51,144 nucleotides of DNA from Thermogemmatispora sp042408965 (GCA_042408965.1 JBHOQN010000154.1:1-51144); one strand, 5' to 3'. Counted from the first letter of the stretch, positions 35,397 to 43,933 are shown. Translations and numbers: made by a program. Notes: generated by a model not told the origin, from the sequence alone.

Positions 35397-36416
35397 TCAG
35401 ACGGGGTAGCTCTCGCGCCAGTCGCGGAAGAGTGCGCTGATCGAGCGACCCTGATGGAGCCGCTGGATGGTCTCGGCCAGCAGATCAGCGACAGAGATCA
35501 CGACCACCTTGCCTCCCAGGGTCTTTGTGCCCAGGGGAATAGTATCGGTGGTAACAACCCGGCTGATTTCTGGCATGCAGAGCCGCTCCTCCGCCGGTGG
35601 GGTGAGGACAGCATGCGTGGCCACCACGGTGATGTCCGGCAAGGCCCCGGCCTCCAGCAGGGCCTGGGTGCAGGTGACGATGGTTCCCCCGGTCGAGATA
35701 ATGTCGTCGACGATGATCGGACGCCGGCCCGCCACCTCGCCCACGATGGCGCGCACCTCAACGTCCTGAGCATGATCTCCCCCGCGCCGCTTGTGCATGA
35801 CCACCAGGGGCACGTTGAGCATGTTGGCGTAGACGTCGGCCACCTTCACGCGGCCGGTGTCCGGTGTGACCACAACGCTGTCCTGCAGATCGACATGCTG
35901 ACGCAAATACTCTCCCAGCAGGGGAATGGCGGTGAGATGATCCATGCCGATGTCGAAGAACCCCTGAATGGCCGGCGAGTGCAGGTCGACGGAGACAACC
36001 CGACTGGCCCCCGCTGTGGAGAGAAGATTGGCTACCAGCTTGGCGGTGATAGGCTCGCGTCCGGTGGTCTTCTTCTCCTGGCGCGCATAGCCGTAATAGG
36101 GAATGATGGCGGTGATGCGGGCGGCCGAGGCGCGACGAAATGCATCGATCATCACCAGCAGCTCCATCAGATGCTCGTTGACGGGGTAGCAGGTCGATTG
36201 CACGATGTAGATATCGCGTCCGCGCACGCTCTCCTGGATCTGGACGTGGCATTCGCCGTCGGCAAAGTGATGAATATCGCGCCGCCCCAGAGGCCGTCCC
36301 AGGCAGCTCGCGATCGCCTGCGCCAGCTCTGGCGTCGCGGAGCCACTGTAGATGTCGACATCAATCTCCGGGCCACCCCTATTCATCGTCCTCGCTGCCG
36401 CTGCTCTCTCTGTCAT
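35397..36416 (-). CDS. prs: ribose-phosphate pyrophosphokinase (PRPP synthetase)
   Basis: 339 aa. Makes PRPP from ribose 5-phosphate and ATP for nucleotide, His and Trp synthesis. Shows the flexible catalytic region YYGYARQEKK, VDLHSPAIQGFFD and the PRPP-binding loop VDDIISTGGTI. The first about 10 residues may not be translated if the ATG at 36386 (MNRGGPEID) is used; the longer start has GAGGGAAAG upstream. A divergent regulator gene begins 248 bp away. Confidence 0.96.
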   Translation of the reverse strand: MTERAAAARTMNRGGPEIDVDIYSGSATPELAQAIASCLGRPLGRRDIHHFADGECHVQIQESVRGRDIYIVQSTCYPVNEHLMELLVMIDAFRRASAARITAIIPYYGYARQEKKTTGREPITAKLVANLLSTAGASRVVSVDLHSPAIQGFFDIGMDHLTAIPLLGEYLRQHVDLQDSVVVTPDTGRVKVADVYANMLNVPLVVMHKRRGGDHAQDVEVRAIVGEVAGRRPIIVDDIISTGGTIVTCTQALLEAGALPDITVVATHAVLTPPAEERLCMPEISRVVTTDTIPLGTKTLGGKVVVISVADLLAETIQRLHQGRSISALFRDWRESYPV

Positions 36417-36589
36417 GTCTTCTTTCCCTCGCTTACAAGCCAGAGAACCACTGTGGCTGGCAATATCCGCAGCGGTTACTTCTCTATTTTAACATCTATG
36501 GATAATAGACGGCCAATCTCTCTGCTATCGTGAACTGCGGAGCTGGCCATCTTTCTTGCTGCTCTGCCCCTGATGTGGAAAGTGACCTC

Positions 36590-36618
36590 TTGACGTCTGC
36601 GCACCTACGATTTATATT
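36590..36618 (+). promoter_or_regulatory. promoter of the wHTH-MFS pair
   Basis: TTGACG (36590-36595), 17-bp spacer, TATATT (36613-36618), plus strand. The following A/T-rich leader (ATCGATCAA then T8) could hold a regulator site. Confidence 0.75.
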
Positions 36619-36664
36619 TCTTAATCGATCAATTTTTTTTAATAGAGAAGGTTATCTTGATAAT

Positions 36665-37531
36665 ATGCTGGAGCACTACGAGCTAGAGACTCTCGAGCAG
36701 CTGCGTGCCGTAGCCGACCTGCTACGTCAGCGCATCATCGATGCGCTGGTTGAGCGTCCTATGACGGTGACGCAGCTAGGGGAGCTGCTTGGCCTGCCGC
36801 CGGCCAGAGTCCACTATCACGTGCGCGAGCTGGAGAAGGTGGGCCTCCTGCGCCTGGTGGAGACGCGCGAGAGGGGCGGCATCCTCGAGAAGTATTATCA
36901 GCCGATCGCGCGCAGTTTCGGCGCCCAGCGGCGCCTCTTCTCTGCTCCCCTTGACGAGGCCACTGCGATGCTCACACGCTGGCTGGACCAGATCAGGGAT
37001 AGCTTTCTGGACGCCTTTCGTCGTCTGCGCCAGCGGGGCGAACAGGAGCTGCTGCTGAATCTAAACTTCGGCTTTTTGACGCTGTATATGACCCCTGAAG
37101 AGGTGAAGCAGCTCGTTGAGCAGTTCCTTGCGCTGTGTCAGCCCTATCTTCAGCGGCGCTCTCTGGAAGGGGAGCAAGAGAGACTGATCAGCCTGCTCGC
37201 CTATCCATCTGCTCTCGACGCGGCTGAGGCCTCCACCACGGTTGCTGCAGTCGCCGAGCGTGGGGGGGCCATAGAGGAGGTGCGGGTCGTAGGCAGCGTG
37301 ACCTTTACGCGCGCGGACCTCGAGCGGGTCATTGCTGCCGGTCATCTGCTGCGTCTTACCGTGATTGGCCATTGTGAGTTCGCGGAGGATATCTCGAGCG
37401 AACTGGCCGCCCAGGCGATCGCTGAGTTCTCGCTGGTAGGCAGTCTGGAGGCGCCGCCGGCCTTGCGCGAGGTGTTGCAAAGCAAGCAGTCTTCCACTGG
37501 AAAAGGAGATTCCGATGTCGCTTCACACTGA
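36665..37531 (+). CDS. ArsR-type winged-helix transcriptional regulator
   Basis: 288 aa from the ATG at 36665 (MLEHYELETLEQ), preceded by GAGAAGG at a rather long distance. HTH about residues 10-80 (MTVTQLGELLGLPPARVHYHVRELEKVGLL), typical of the HTH_20/ArsR-like group. The larger C-terminal domain has no metal motif and probably binds a ligand or dimerises. Its end overlaps the start of the MFS gene by 17 bp, so both are one transcript and the transporter is its likely target. Confidence 0.85.
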   Translation: MLEHYELETLEQLRAVADLLRQRIIDALVERPMTVTQLGELLGLPPARVHYHVRELEKVGLLRLVETRERGGILEKYYQPIARSFGAQRRLFSAPLDEATAMLTRWLDQIRDSFLDAFRRLRQRGEQELLLNLNFGFLTLYMTPEEVKQLVEQFLALCQPYLQRRSLEGEQERLISLLAYPSALDAAEASTTVAAVAERGGAIEEVRVVGSVTFTRADLERVIAAGHLLRLTVIGHCEFAEDISSELAAQAIAEFSLVGSLEAPPALREVLQSKQSSTGKGDSDVASH

Positions 37532-38810
37532 AGAGCCTGTGACCGCTGCTGGAAGCTCCCAGGTGCTGCCGGCCAGGCTCTGGCGCAATCGCAATTTCAT
37601 CCTGCTCTCCACGGGCCAGTATGTCTCATCGATCGGTGACTTCGTCTACAGCACTGTGCTGCTGGTCTGGATCTTCTCGCTGACGCACTCGGCGGCCGCC
37701 GTCAGTGGGATCTGGGCGGTGCAGTACCTGGCTTATCTCCTGGTCGGCCCGCTGGCCGGAGTCTTTGTGGACCGCTGGAACCGATTGCGCCTGATGCAGG
37801 TCTCCGACCTCGCGCGGGCCGTTGTGACCCTCTTCCCGCTGCTGGCTCCCAGCGGACTCTTTCTGCCAGCGATCTATGTGAGCGTTTTTCTGATTGCCGC
37901 TCTGGAGCGCTTCTTTACGCCAGCGCGCGCCGGTCTGATGCAGGTGATCGTCACAGAGGGGCAGCAGGCGACGGCGGCCTCGGTCGGCCAGACTGGCTTC
38001 GCTCTGGCGATGGTCGCCGGTCCAGGCCTTGGCTCGCTGCTCTACTTCGCCGTTGGCCCCATTCCCGGCTGTCTGCTCAATGCCGCTTCATTCCTGCTCT
38101 CCGCCGTTTGTCTGCTGGCGATACGTGTCGCACCATCGGCGCTGCGTCCAGGGGAGAGGCAGGCCGAGGCGAGCCAGGGCGGCGTGCGAGCGGTGCTGGT
38201 GGAGCTGCGCACCGGTTTCACCTTCGCCCTGCGCTCGCCTGTGCTGCGGATGGTTATGCTGCTGGCCGTCGTTGGCATGCTCGGCGCCGGGTCCATCAAC
38301 GCTCTCGATATCGTCTTTGTCAGCCAGCGCCTTCATGTGAGCAGCACGCTCTACGGTCCCCTGGCGGCGCTGGGTGGCCTGGGCCTGCTCGTCGGAGTGC
38401 TGCTGGTGGGCCTCGTCGCGAGCAGAATCTCCCCGCGGAGGCTCCTGCCCGGCAGCGTCGGGCTGACGGGGGGTAGCATTGTGGTCTATGCCTGGCAGAC
38501 ACAGTACGCTGGCGCTCTGGTAGCGAGTTTTATCTGTGGCCTGCTGCAGGCTGGCATCGATGTGGGCTTTGCGCCCCTGGTGCTTAACACAACTCCGCGC
38601 ACGCTGATCGGCCGTGTGCAGTCGGTGATCGAGACCAGCGTCTTTCTTGCCAGTATCCTCTCGATCACGCTCTCTGGCTATCTGGGCCAGTTTCTCCCCG
38701 TGCATCTGATTTTTATTGGTGGTGGAGTGCTGCTGATCCTGGCGGGTGGCATTGGCTGGTTCGGCCTCTCCGAGCGCAGCGTGTCAGTGGTAACAGGGGA
38801 AGAACATTGA
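37515..38810 (+). CDS. MFS transporter (DHA3-like)
   Basis: 431 aa, about 12 TM. Signature GPLAGVFVDRWNRLRLM in loop 2-3; TVLLVWIF in TM1 and GQTGFALAMVAGPGLG in TM5 fit drug:H+ antiporter 3 / macrolide-efflux-type proteins. AAAGGAG lies 5 nt before the ATG. Coupled to the wHTH gene by overlap. Substrate unknown. Followed by two hairpins before the convergent greA. Confidence 0.9.
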   Translation: MSLHTEEPVTAAGSSQVLPARLWRNRNFILLSTGQYVSSIGDFVYSTVLLVWIFSLTHSAAAVSGIWAVQYLAYLLVGPLAGVFVDRWNRLRLMQVSDLARAVVTLFPLLAPSGLFLPAIYVSVFLIAALERFFTPARAGLMQVIVTEGQQATAASVGQTGFALAMVAGPGLGSLLYFAVGPIPGCLLNAASFLLSAVCLLAIRVAPSALRPGERQAEASQGGVRAVLVELRTGFTFALRSPVLRMVMLLAVVGMLGAGSINALDIVFVSQRLHVSSTLYGPLAALGGLGLLVGVLLVGLVASRISPRRLLPGSVGLTGGSIVVYAWQTQYAGALVASFICGLLQAGIDVGFAPLVLNTTPRTLIGRVQSVIETSVFLASILSITLSGYLGQFLPVHLIFIGGGVLLILAGGIGWFGLSERSVSVVTGEEH

Positions 38811-38818
38811 GGGGAGAG

Positions 38819-38841
38819 CTGCGACTCCGCTGGAGTCGCAG
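38819..38841 (+). terminator. terminator of the MFS gene
   Basis: 10-bp perfect stem CTGCGACTCC/GGAGTCGCAG, 3-nt loop, 8 bp past the MFS stop; no T-run. Confidence 0.55.
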
Positions 38842-38900
38842 GCGGCTGAACGGCGAAGGGTGCTCAGTGGTCATCTCCCCGCTGCGCCCTGAAAGGCACC

Positions 38901-38938
38901 TGGCGGATACGGTCAATCGTTGCGGACCGTATCCGCCA
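38901..38938. terminator. bidirectional hairpin between MFS and greA
   Basis: 14-bp perfect inverted repeat TGGCGGATACGGTC/GACCGTATCCGCCA with a 10-nt loop, 31 bp from the greA stop. Confidence 0.65.
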
Positions 38939-38969
38939 CAGATCGATGCAAGCGGAGGGCAGCGCTGGC

Positions 38970-39491
38970 TTAGAGCATCGGGCGCACCGAGAGAAGCGTA
39001 TAGGTGGTCACGCCGCCCGGTGTGGAGACGCTGACCACATCCCCCGCCTTATGCCCCAGCAGGGCCTTGCCTACGGGGGACTGATCGGAGATCAGGCCTG
39101 ATTTCGGATCGGCCTCGTAGGTCTCAACGATCTTAAAGGTGCGTGTTGCGCCACTTTCGGTCTCGACTTCAACCTGCATGCCGATGCGCACCACCGGAGG
39201 GCCGTCCAGGTCCTGGTGCATATCGGCGGTCATCACCTCGGAAGAGGCCAGGAGTTGCTCCAGCTCCAGAATCTCGCCCTCTACCGCGGCCTGCTGCCGC
39301 TTGGCCTCCTCGTACGCGCCACTCTCGCTGATGTCGCCGGCCTCCTTGGCGTCGTGAATGAAGTCGGCAACCTCCTGGCGCTTGACTGTGCGCAGGTAGT
39401 CCAGACGTTCTTTCTTTTTGCGATATCCTTCAGGGGTGAGAAAGTATACCTTGCGCTCAGGTGTTACGTCGCTCTGTCCACCAATACTCAT
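38970..39491 (-). CDS. greA: transcription elongation factor GreA
   Basis: 173 aa. N-terminal coiled-coil (about 15-90) with the tip motif GDISESGAYEEAK, whose acidic residues stimulate RNA polymerase cleavage of backtracked RNA. The C-terminal FKBP-like domain ends SPVGKALLGHKAGD. AGGAG lies 8 nt before the ATG. The nearest good upstream promoter is at 39894-39922, almost 400 bp away. Confidence 0.96.
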   Translation of the reverse strand: MSIGGQSDVTPERKVYFLTPEGYRKKKERLDYLRTVKRQEVADFIHDAKEAGDISESGAYEEAKRQQAAVEGEILELEQLLASSEVMTADMHQDLDGPPVVRIGMQVEVETESGATRTFKIVETYEADPKSGLISDQSPVGKALLGHKAGDVVSVSTPGGVTTYTLLSVRPML

Positions 39492-39626
39492 GTTAGAACT
39501 CCTACTCCTCTCTGGTAATAAGGCTCGGTATGCAAGCTTTGCAGTAGCCTCTCCCAGAACTCCTCTTACAGTGTATAATCTCCCAGGCTCTCTTATTCTG
39601 CCGGCTCTCGCCCATGCGGAGCGATT

Positions 39627-39884
39627 CTACCTGTCTCTGGCCGCGCAACCTCCACCGTCAGTGTCCTGCCGTCCTCTGCAGCCGTCTGTAGCGAGCGAAT
39701 ATGAGACCCTCCCACCACTGCATAGCGCGTAGGTGGGCTTGCCGGCTCCGGGGAAGCAGATGGACATGGTTGTGATGTTGATCAACCCGCCGATGCTGGC
39801 TGTGATCCGCATCTGTCCTGCATAGTCTGAGGCGGCGCTACAAACACGTATCAGCTCGCAGGCGATACGCCAGGCGCGCAACAC
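39627..39884 (-). CDS. small leaderless ORF (85 aa), hypothetical
   Basis: A GTG begins about 2 nt after the predicted start site of a near-perfect promoter, so the transcript would be leaderless. The middle of the frame has high G/C at codon third positions (ATC, GCC, GGC, AAC runs) like a real gene. The protein has six cysteines and the segment GGLINITTM. No family recognised. Alternatively, the promoter makes an untranslated RNA or a long greA leader. Confidence 0.35.
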   Translation of the reverse strand: MLRAWRIACELIRVCSAASDYAGQMRITASIGGLINITTMSICFPGAGKPTYALCSGGRVSYSLATDGCRGRQDTDGGGCAARDR

Positions 39885-39893
39885 ATGACAGAG

Positions 39894-39922
39894 ATTATAC
39901 GGTCAAAAGAACCGGACGTCAA
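39894..39922 (-). promoter_or_regulatory. near-consensus promoter upstream of the small ORF / greA
   Basis: TTGACG (39917-39922), exact 17-bp spacer, TATAAT (39894-39899), minus strand, among the best promoters in the window. Confidence 0.8.
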
Positions 39923-40075
39923 GTCGATCGACCGGCTAATCCGACCATGCTGCTCTCCTGTTTTCCCAGGATCCCCCCTCCCTTTCCTTGCTGATAATAA
40001 CAACGCCGGGGGAGGACATTTTGTCCTTCTGGCCCGGCCCATCTGAGCCGGAGCCTGTGCTCAGAGAACAGGTTC

Positions 40076-41329
40076 TCAGGCGAGCCGTCCGATGCGGTAA
40101 AGGCGGCTGCCGCAGAGCGCGCAGACGCCCTGGAGCGCCGGGCGGCCATTCTTCATGGTGACCTCCCTGGCCTCCAGCATGCTGGTTTTCTGGCGACATT
40201 TGACGCAGTAGGCCTCGATGGGGCTGCGTGCGCCGGTCTGCGCTGGCTCCGGCGTACCTGCCTGCTCCTCGGCCGTTGGTACGGTGGCGCTCTGCGTCGC
40301 CGTCTCGTTTGCCGGTTGCGGGAGAGGCTGGTCCTGGAGCGCAGGCTCAGAGGCCAGCTCCAGCTCTGGCGCAGAGCGCGTCTGCCAGTCCTTCAGTTGA
40401 GTGAGGAGCGCCTGTGCAATCTCCTGAGAGACGCTATAGCTGTGGTCCTCAAGAGCCAGTATGCGCGCCTGCTCCAACCGCAGCAGTGAGCTGCCCTGAG
40501 GAGAGGTGCGGCCCGCCGCCTGGCCGCGGCCGACGATCAGCACCTGTTCAGGCAGCCTGCTTCTCTGGAGGGTAGACATGTCCAGGCCAAGCTGGCCGGC
40601 CAACCAGGCGCGAGGAGCGTGTTCCGCCCCAAACTGATGGCTGGTGGCGTAGAGGTAGTCCAGGTCAGCCGCTTCCGCGCTGGAGTCCGCGGCCAGCAGC
40701 CAGCGCAGGACCACCCGTGTAGTGAGCAGGCAGTAGATGAAGAGGCCGAGCAGAGGCAGCCGGGCCAGCGGCGCGCCCGGGAGAGGGAGCGGACCCGCGG
40801 CCGGGGTGCGCTGCTCCGGCGGTGAGAGCAGGATCAGCCCGCTGCACAGCTCAGGTGCAGCGCTGGCCGCACTGACGGCGTAGAGGCAGCTCAGCCCGCG
40901 GGCCAGCAGGATCGCCGGCTTTCCCACCACATCGCGCAGAAAATCACCGGCCAGCTCCGCGTAGAGGGCGCCAGAGTAGGGGAGTGCCGGGCGATCCGAG
41001 AGGCCGAAGCCGGCCAGGTCAGGTGCGTAGACGCGGTAGTGCTCTCCCAGCACAGCCACAAGCCGGCGCATCTCATACGCCGAGGCAGCCAGTCCCGGGG
41101 CGTGCCAGACGATCAGCGGGGGTGCCTCTTCGGGACCGCTGACACTGTAGAAAATGTGGCCGTGGCGCCAGCGGTACAGGTGGGCCTCGCCCGGCAGGGG
41201 ACTCTCCAGGTGCTGGGGCGTCATCAGCCGATGCCAGAGGATGAGGGCCCCCGCTGCGCTCAGGCAGAGGCTGCCTCCCAGCAGGCCCACTTTCAGGCTC
41301 ATCCGCAGGCGACGTCGTGCTCTCTCCAT
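40076..41329 (-). CDS. alpha/beta hydrolase fused to a DUF5679-like zinc ribbon
   Basis: 417 aa. An N-terminal signal-anchor TM (about 12-33) precedes an alpha/beta-hydrolase fold (55-310) with oxyanion-region HAPGLAAS and DLAGFGLSDRP. The nucleophile elbow is ARGLSCLY (Ser147), where the usual final Gly is replaced, and DHSYSV offers a His late in the fold. A Pro/Gln/Glu linker leads to a C-terminal zinc ribbon (371-417), YCVKC and CALC with KNGRPALQG between, as in DUF5679. The anchor would place the hydrolase outside the membrane, though a zinc ribbon there would be unusual. Substrate unknown. Confidence 0.8.
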   Translation of the reverse strand: MERARRRLRMSLKVGLLGGSLCLSAAGALILWHRLMTPQHLESPLPGEAHLYRWRHGHIFYSVSGPEEAPPLIVWHAPGLAASAYEMRRLVAVLGEHYRVYAPDLAGFGLSDRPALPYSGALYAELAGDFLRDVVGKPAILLARGLSCLYAVSAASAAPELCSGLILLSPPEQRTPAAGPLPLPGAPLARLPLLGLFIYCLLTTRVVLRWLLAADSSAEAADLDYLYATSHQFGAEHAPRAWLAGQLGLDMSTLQRSRLPEQVLIVGRGQAAGRTSPQGSSLLRLEQARILALEDHSYSVSQEIAQALLTQLKDWQTRSAPELELASEPALQDQPLPQPANETATQSATVPTAEEQAGTPEPAQTGARSPIEAYCVKCRQKTSMLEAREVTMKNGRPALQGVCALCGSRLYRIGRLA

Positions 41330-41357
41330 AGGTGAGAAAAGAACCTCCTCGATGAGT

Positions 41358-41387
41358 AGTATAGCATGGTGAATGAGTTGACGCCAA
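41358..41387 (-). promoter_or_regulatory. promoter of the alpha/beta hydrolase
   Basis: TTGGCG (41382-41387), 18-bp spacer, TATACT (41358-41363), minus strand. Its -35 overlaps the -35 of the divergent panC-like promoter. Confidence 0.65.
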
Positions 41388-41406
41388 ACGGCAAGGCAAC
41401 TACAAT
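41378..41406 (+). promoter_or_regulatory. promoter of the panC-like gene
   Basis: TTGACG (41378-41383), 17-bp spacer, TACAAT (41401-41406), plus strand. Two divergent promoters share the same few bases, so polymerase can occupy only one at a time. Confidence 0.75.
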
Positions 41407-41472
41407 ACGCGCTACACTATGACCAGAAGAGAGACACATTTATACAATTGGGTACAGCCCGGGGGAGAATGT

Positions 41473-42327
41473 ATGCGCATTATTCAAGAGCTGTGGGAGA
41501 TGACAGAAACTGCTCGTGGCTGGCTGTCCGGGGGTGCTGTGGCCCTGATTCCAACGGCGGGCAATATTCATGCCGGGCATCTGGCCCTTGTGCAGACTGC
41601 CCGGCGCGAGTGTGAGATCTGTGTCGTCAGCATTTTTGCTGATCCTGGGCAGTTTCCCTCGCCAGAGGCCTTTGCACGCTACTCCTATGACAGCGAGCGT
41701 GACCTGCGCCTGCTGGAACGCATGGGCGTTGATGTTGTCTTCAGGCCAGAGCTTCCGGCCATGTACCCTGCTGGCTTCGCGACCCATGTCGTTCCGGGTG
41801 AACCTCTGGCCGACTGCTTCGAGGCCCGCCTCTATCCTCGGCGCCTGCGCGCTATTGCGACCACGACCTGCAAGCTCCTGCTCCTGGTGCGCCCTGACAT
41901 CGCCTATTTCCTGCAAAACGATGTCTACACCGTGGCCGTCGCCCGCCGGCTGGTGCGCGATCTCAATATCGACGTCAGCATATCGGTGGTGCCGGAGATG
42001 CGCGATTCCGACGGCCTGACCTTCAGTGAGAGCTATGAGCTACTCTCACCTGAAGAGCGTCAATTGGCGAAGGGCCTCTACAATGCCCTGCTCGTTGGTC
42101 TCGGCCTGCTGCTGGCCGGGGAGCGCCGCCCGGAGATCATCACGCGCACAGTCGCGCGTCGCATTGCGACGGAGCCGCAACTGACCCTGGAGTATGTGAC
42201 GCTCTGCGATCCCGAGACCCTGACGGATCTGCCAGCCCTCCAGAACCGGGCCTTGCTGGTGGCTGCTGTCAAAACCGCAACTTCACGCCTCATCGATGGT
42301 CTCCTCTGGCAGGACGATGCTGGCTGA
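41473..42327 (+). CDS. PanC-like (pantothenate synthetase fold) protein, degenerate active site
   Basis: 284 aa from the ATG at 41473 with GGGGGAG upstream. Clear relation to pantoate-beta-alanine ligase: PTAGNIHAGHLALV (His33, His36), VVSIFADPGQF, MYP, VRPDIAYF, DGLTFSESYELLSPEER. However, several binding positions differ from the family pattern: PTMG is PTAG, FVNP is FADP, the GxFxGVAT region is YPRRLRAIATT, GxKD is LQND (Lys lost) and SSRNxYL is FSESYEL. It may have another nucleotidyl-transfer or ligase role, or be inactive; I do not assign the symbol panC. Confidence 0.8.
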   Translation: MRIIQELWEMTETARGWLSGGAVALIPTAGNIHAGHLALVQTARRECEICVVSIFADPGQFPSPEAFARYSYDSERDLRLLERMGVDVVFRPELPAMYPAGFATHVVPGEPLADCFEARLYPRRLRAIATTTCKLLLLVRPDIAYFLQNDVYTVAVARRLVRDLNIDVSISVVPEMRDSDGLTFSESYELLSPEERQLAKGLYNALLVGLGLLLAGERRPEIITRTVARRIATEPQLTLEYVTLCDPETLTDLPALQNRALLVAAVKTATSRLIDGLLWQDDAG

Positions 42328-42465
42328 GGCTGGTTGGGGGTCCGCGGCCTGCCCGTGCCCGATTCGTTCCCCGCCGGCTGGCGCTCTCCAGCGCGGAGCG
42401 ATCCCAGCGGCTTCTCCGGCCAGCTGCGCTCCAGAAGAACGAGCGGTGTGAGCGGTACCCCTGTC

Positions 42466-42494
42466 TGGAATCCAGCGGCGCTTGCGACTATAAT
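42466..42494 (+). promoter_or_regulatory. plsY promoter
   Basis: Perfect TATAAT (42489-42494) with a weak TGGAAT -35 at 17 bp, 58 bp before the start. Confidence 0.5.
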
Positions 42495-42552
42495 AAGGGC
42501 GCGCTACGAGATGCTCTTTGCTACTTCAGATCGCCAATGGAGGAGGCTTCTT

Positions 42553-43254
42553 ATGCCGCTCGCTCTTGATCAACCGGCCTTTATCGCGCTCAGGTTGCTG
42601 CTGATTGCCGTCATCAGTTACCTCTGGGGTTCGCTCCCGCCAGGCTACTGGATGGGCAAGATCAGGCGCGGCCGTGACTTCGATATTCGTGACTATGGCA
42701 GCCATAAAACGGGAGCCACCAATGTCAATCGCGTTCTGGGACTCGGACCGGCCATCATTGTGCTGGTTCTTGATCTCTCGAAGGGCATCGCCCCCATGCT
42801 CCTGGCCCTCTATGTCCCCTTTTTCCACCTTATGGGTTGGGGGGCCCTGATGGCCGGGCTGGGAGCCTTGATCGGGCACCGCTATCCCGTCTTTATCGGC
42901 TTCCAGGGTGGACGAGGGGTCCTGACTGGTGCTGGCTCTCTCTCCTTTGTTGCCCCACCCGCTTCCTTTCTCGTCTTCGCCATCGGCACCGTCTTCACCA
43001 TCGGCACCATCGGCCTCACACGCTATGTCTCGCTCGGCTCGCTGGTGGGCTGCGCGACCGTGATGGTCTGCGGCGTTGTCTTCAGGCTCGTCGGCTGGCT
43101 TCCGATCCCGGCGATGATCTTTATGCTGGTCGCCCCTGTTCTGGTGATCCTCTTTCACTCCGATAACATCGGACGTCTGCTGGCAGGAAAAGAGCGCAAG
43201 CTGGGACAGAGAGAGGTGGTTGCCTCACCAGGGGGAGCAGCTTCTTCGCGCTGA
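42553..43254 (+). CDS. plsY: glycerol-3-phosphate acyltransferase PlsY
   Basis: 233 aa, six or so TM segments. Transfers acyl from acyl phosphate to glycerol 3-phosphate in the first step of phospholipid synthesis. Motifs: SYLWGSLPPGYWMGK, GSHKTGATNVNRVLG (GSGN replaced by GSHK) and HRYPVFIGFQGGRGV. The ATG at 42553 is chosen for GGAGGAGG 6 nt upstream; the longer open frame before it has no family similarity. The C-terminus adds about 25 polar residues. Confidence 0.93.
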   Translation: MPLALDQPAFIALRLLLIAVISYLWGSLPPGYWMGKIRRGRDFDIRDYGSHKTGATNVNRVLGLGPAIIVLVLDLSKGIAPMLLALYVPFFHLMGWGALMAGLGALIGHRYPVFIGFQGGRGVLTGAGSLSFVAPPASFLVFAIGTVFTIGTIGLTRYVSLGSLVGCATVMVCGVVFRLVGWLPIPAMIFMLVAPVLVILFHSDNIGRLLAGKERKLGQREVVASPGGAASSR

Positions 43255-43309
43255 GCAAAGGAGAGAAGCGGGCAAGACGGCAGGCTGTTGCTGACAGAGC
43301 GGGACATCT

Positions 43310-43933
43310 TCAGGCGCGCAGACTGCTATCCTTGCCCTGGAGCAAGGGCATGGCCCGTAGAATATACTCTATTCCCGAAACGACCGTCCAGACCGTTGCC
43401 AGCAGCAGGGTGATGTCCGCCGCCAGCAACAGCAGGCTGCTGAAGGTCAGCGTCTGCGGCGTGACATGCAGCGTCAGGTGAGAGAAGAGAGAGAGTTGAG
43501 GATCGCCAGTCCCTCTGGCCAGCAGCAGGCCGCCGATGGCGAGCAGTGTGATAAACGTCTTCTGCTTCCCCCAGGTGCCGGCGGCGATGACCGTCCCTTT
43601 GGCGGCCGCCATTGAGCGCAGCCCGGTCACCAGAAATTCGCGCGCAATAATGATCACCACGATCCAGGCCGGCACCAGGCCAATCTGCACCAGTGCGATC
43701 AGGATACTGGAGACAAACACCTTGTCGGCCGTCAGGTCCAGGAAGACCCCCAGGGGCGAGACCAGGTGGTAGCGGCGCGCCAGGTAGCCGTCCAGGAGGT
43801 CGGTCACCGAGGCCAGCACAAACAGCAGCGTAGCGACAAGAAAGGCCCAGTGCTCGTTGATCAGGACCAGGATGAAAATCAGAACGGTGCTGGCTATCCG
43901 GCTGAGGCTCAGTAGGTTTGGAACATTGTGCAT
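43310..43933 (-). CDS. pgsA: CDP-diacylglycerol-glycerol-3-phosphate 3-phosphatidyltransferase
   Basis: 207 aa. Forms phosphatidylglycerol phosphate from CDP-DAG and glycerol 3-phosphate. CDP-alcohol phosphotransferase signature TDLLDGYLARRYHLV..GVFLDLTADK contains all the Asp residues. About six TM segments. AAGGAGAG precedes the ATG; a TATAAT lies about 30 bp upstream with a weak -35. It converges with plsY, which supplies the same pathway. Confidence 0.92.
   Translation of the reverse strand: MHNVPNLLSLSRIASTVLIFILVLINEHWAFLVATLLFVLASVTDLLDGYLARRYHLVSPLGVFLDLTADKVFVSSILIALVQIGLVPAWIVVIIIAREFLVTGLRSMAAAKGTVIAAGTWGKQKTFITLLAIGGLLLARGTGDPQLSLFSHLTLHVTPQTLTFSSLLLLAADITLLLATVWTVVSGIEYILRAMPLLQGKDSSLRA

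Larger units (their letters stand above)
39492..40075. other. greA to alpha/beta-hydrolase intergenic region
   Basis: 584 bp. Apart from the candidate small ORF and its promoter it holds a TATAAT on the plus strand near 39575 with no good -35. No terminator was recognised for the alpha/beta hydrolase gene. Confidence 0.4.

Noticed and set aside
36530..36664. 45-residue N-terminal extension of the wHTH regulator
   Set aside because: The extension overlaps the promoter at 36590-36618 and is not HTH-like. The ATG at 36665 is downstream of the promoter.
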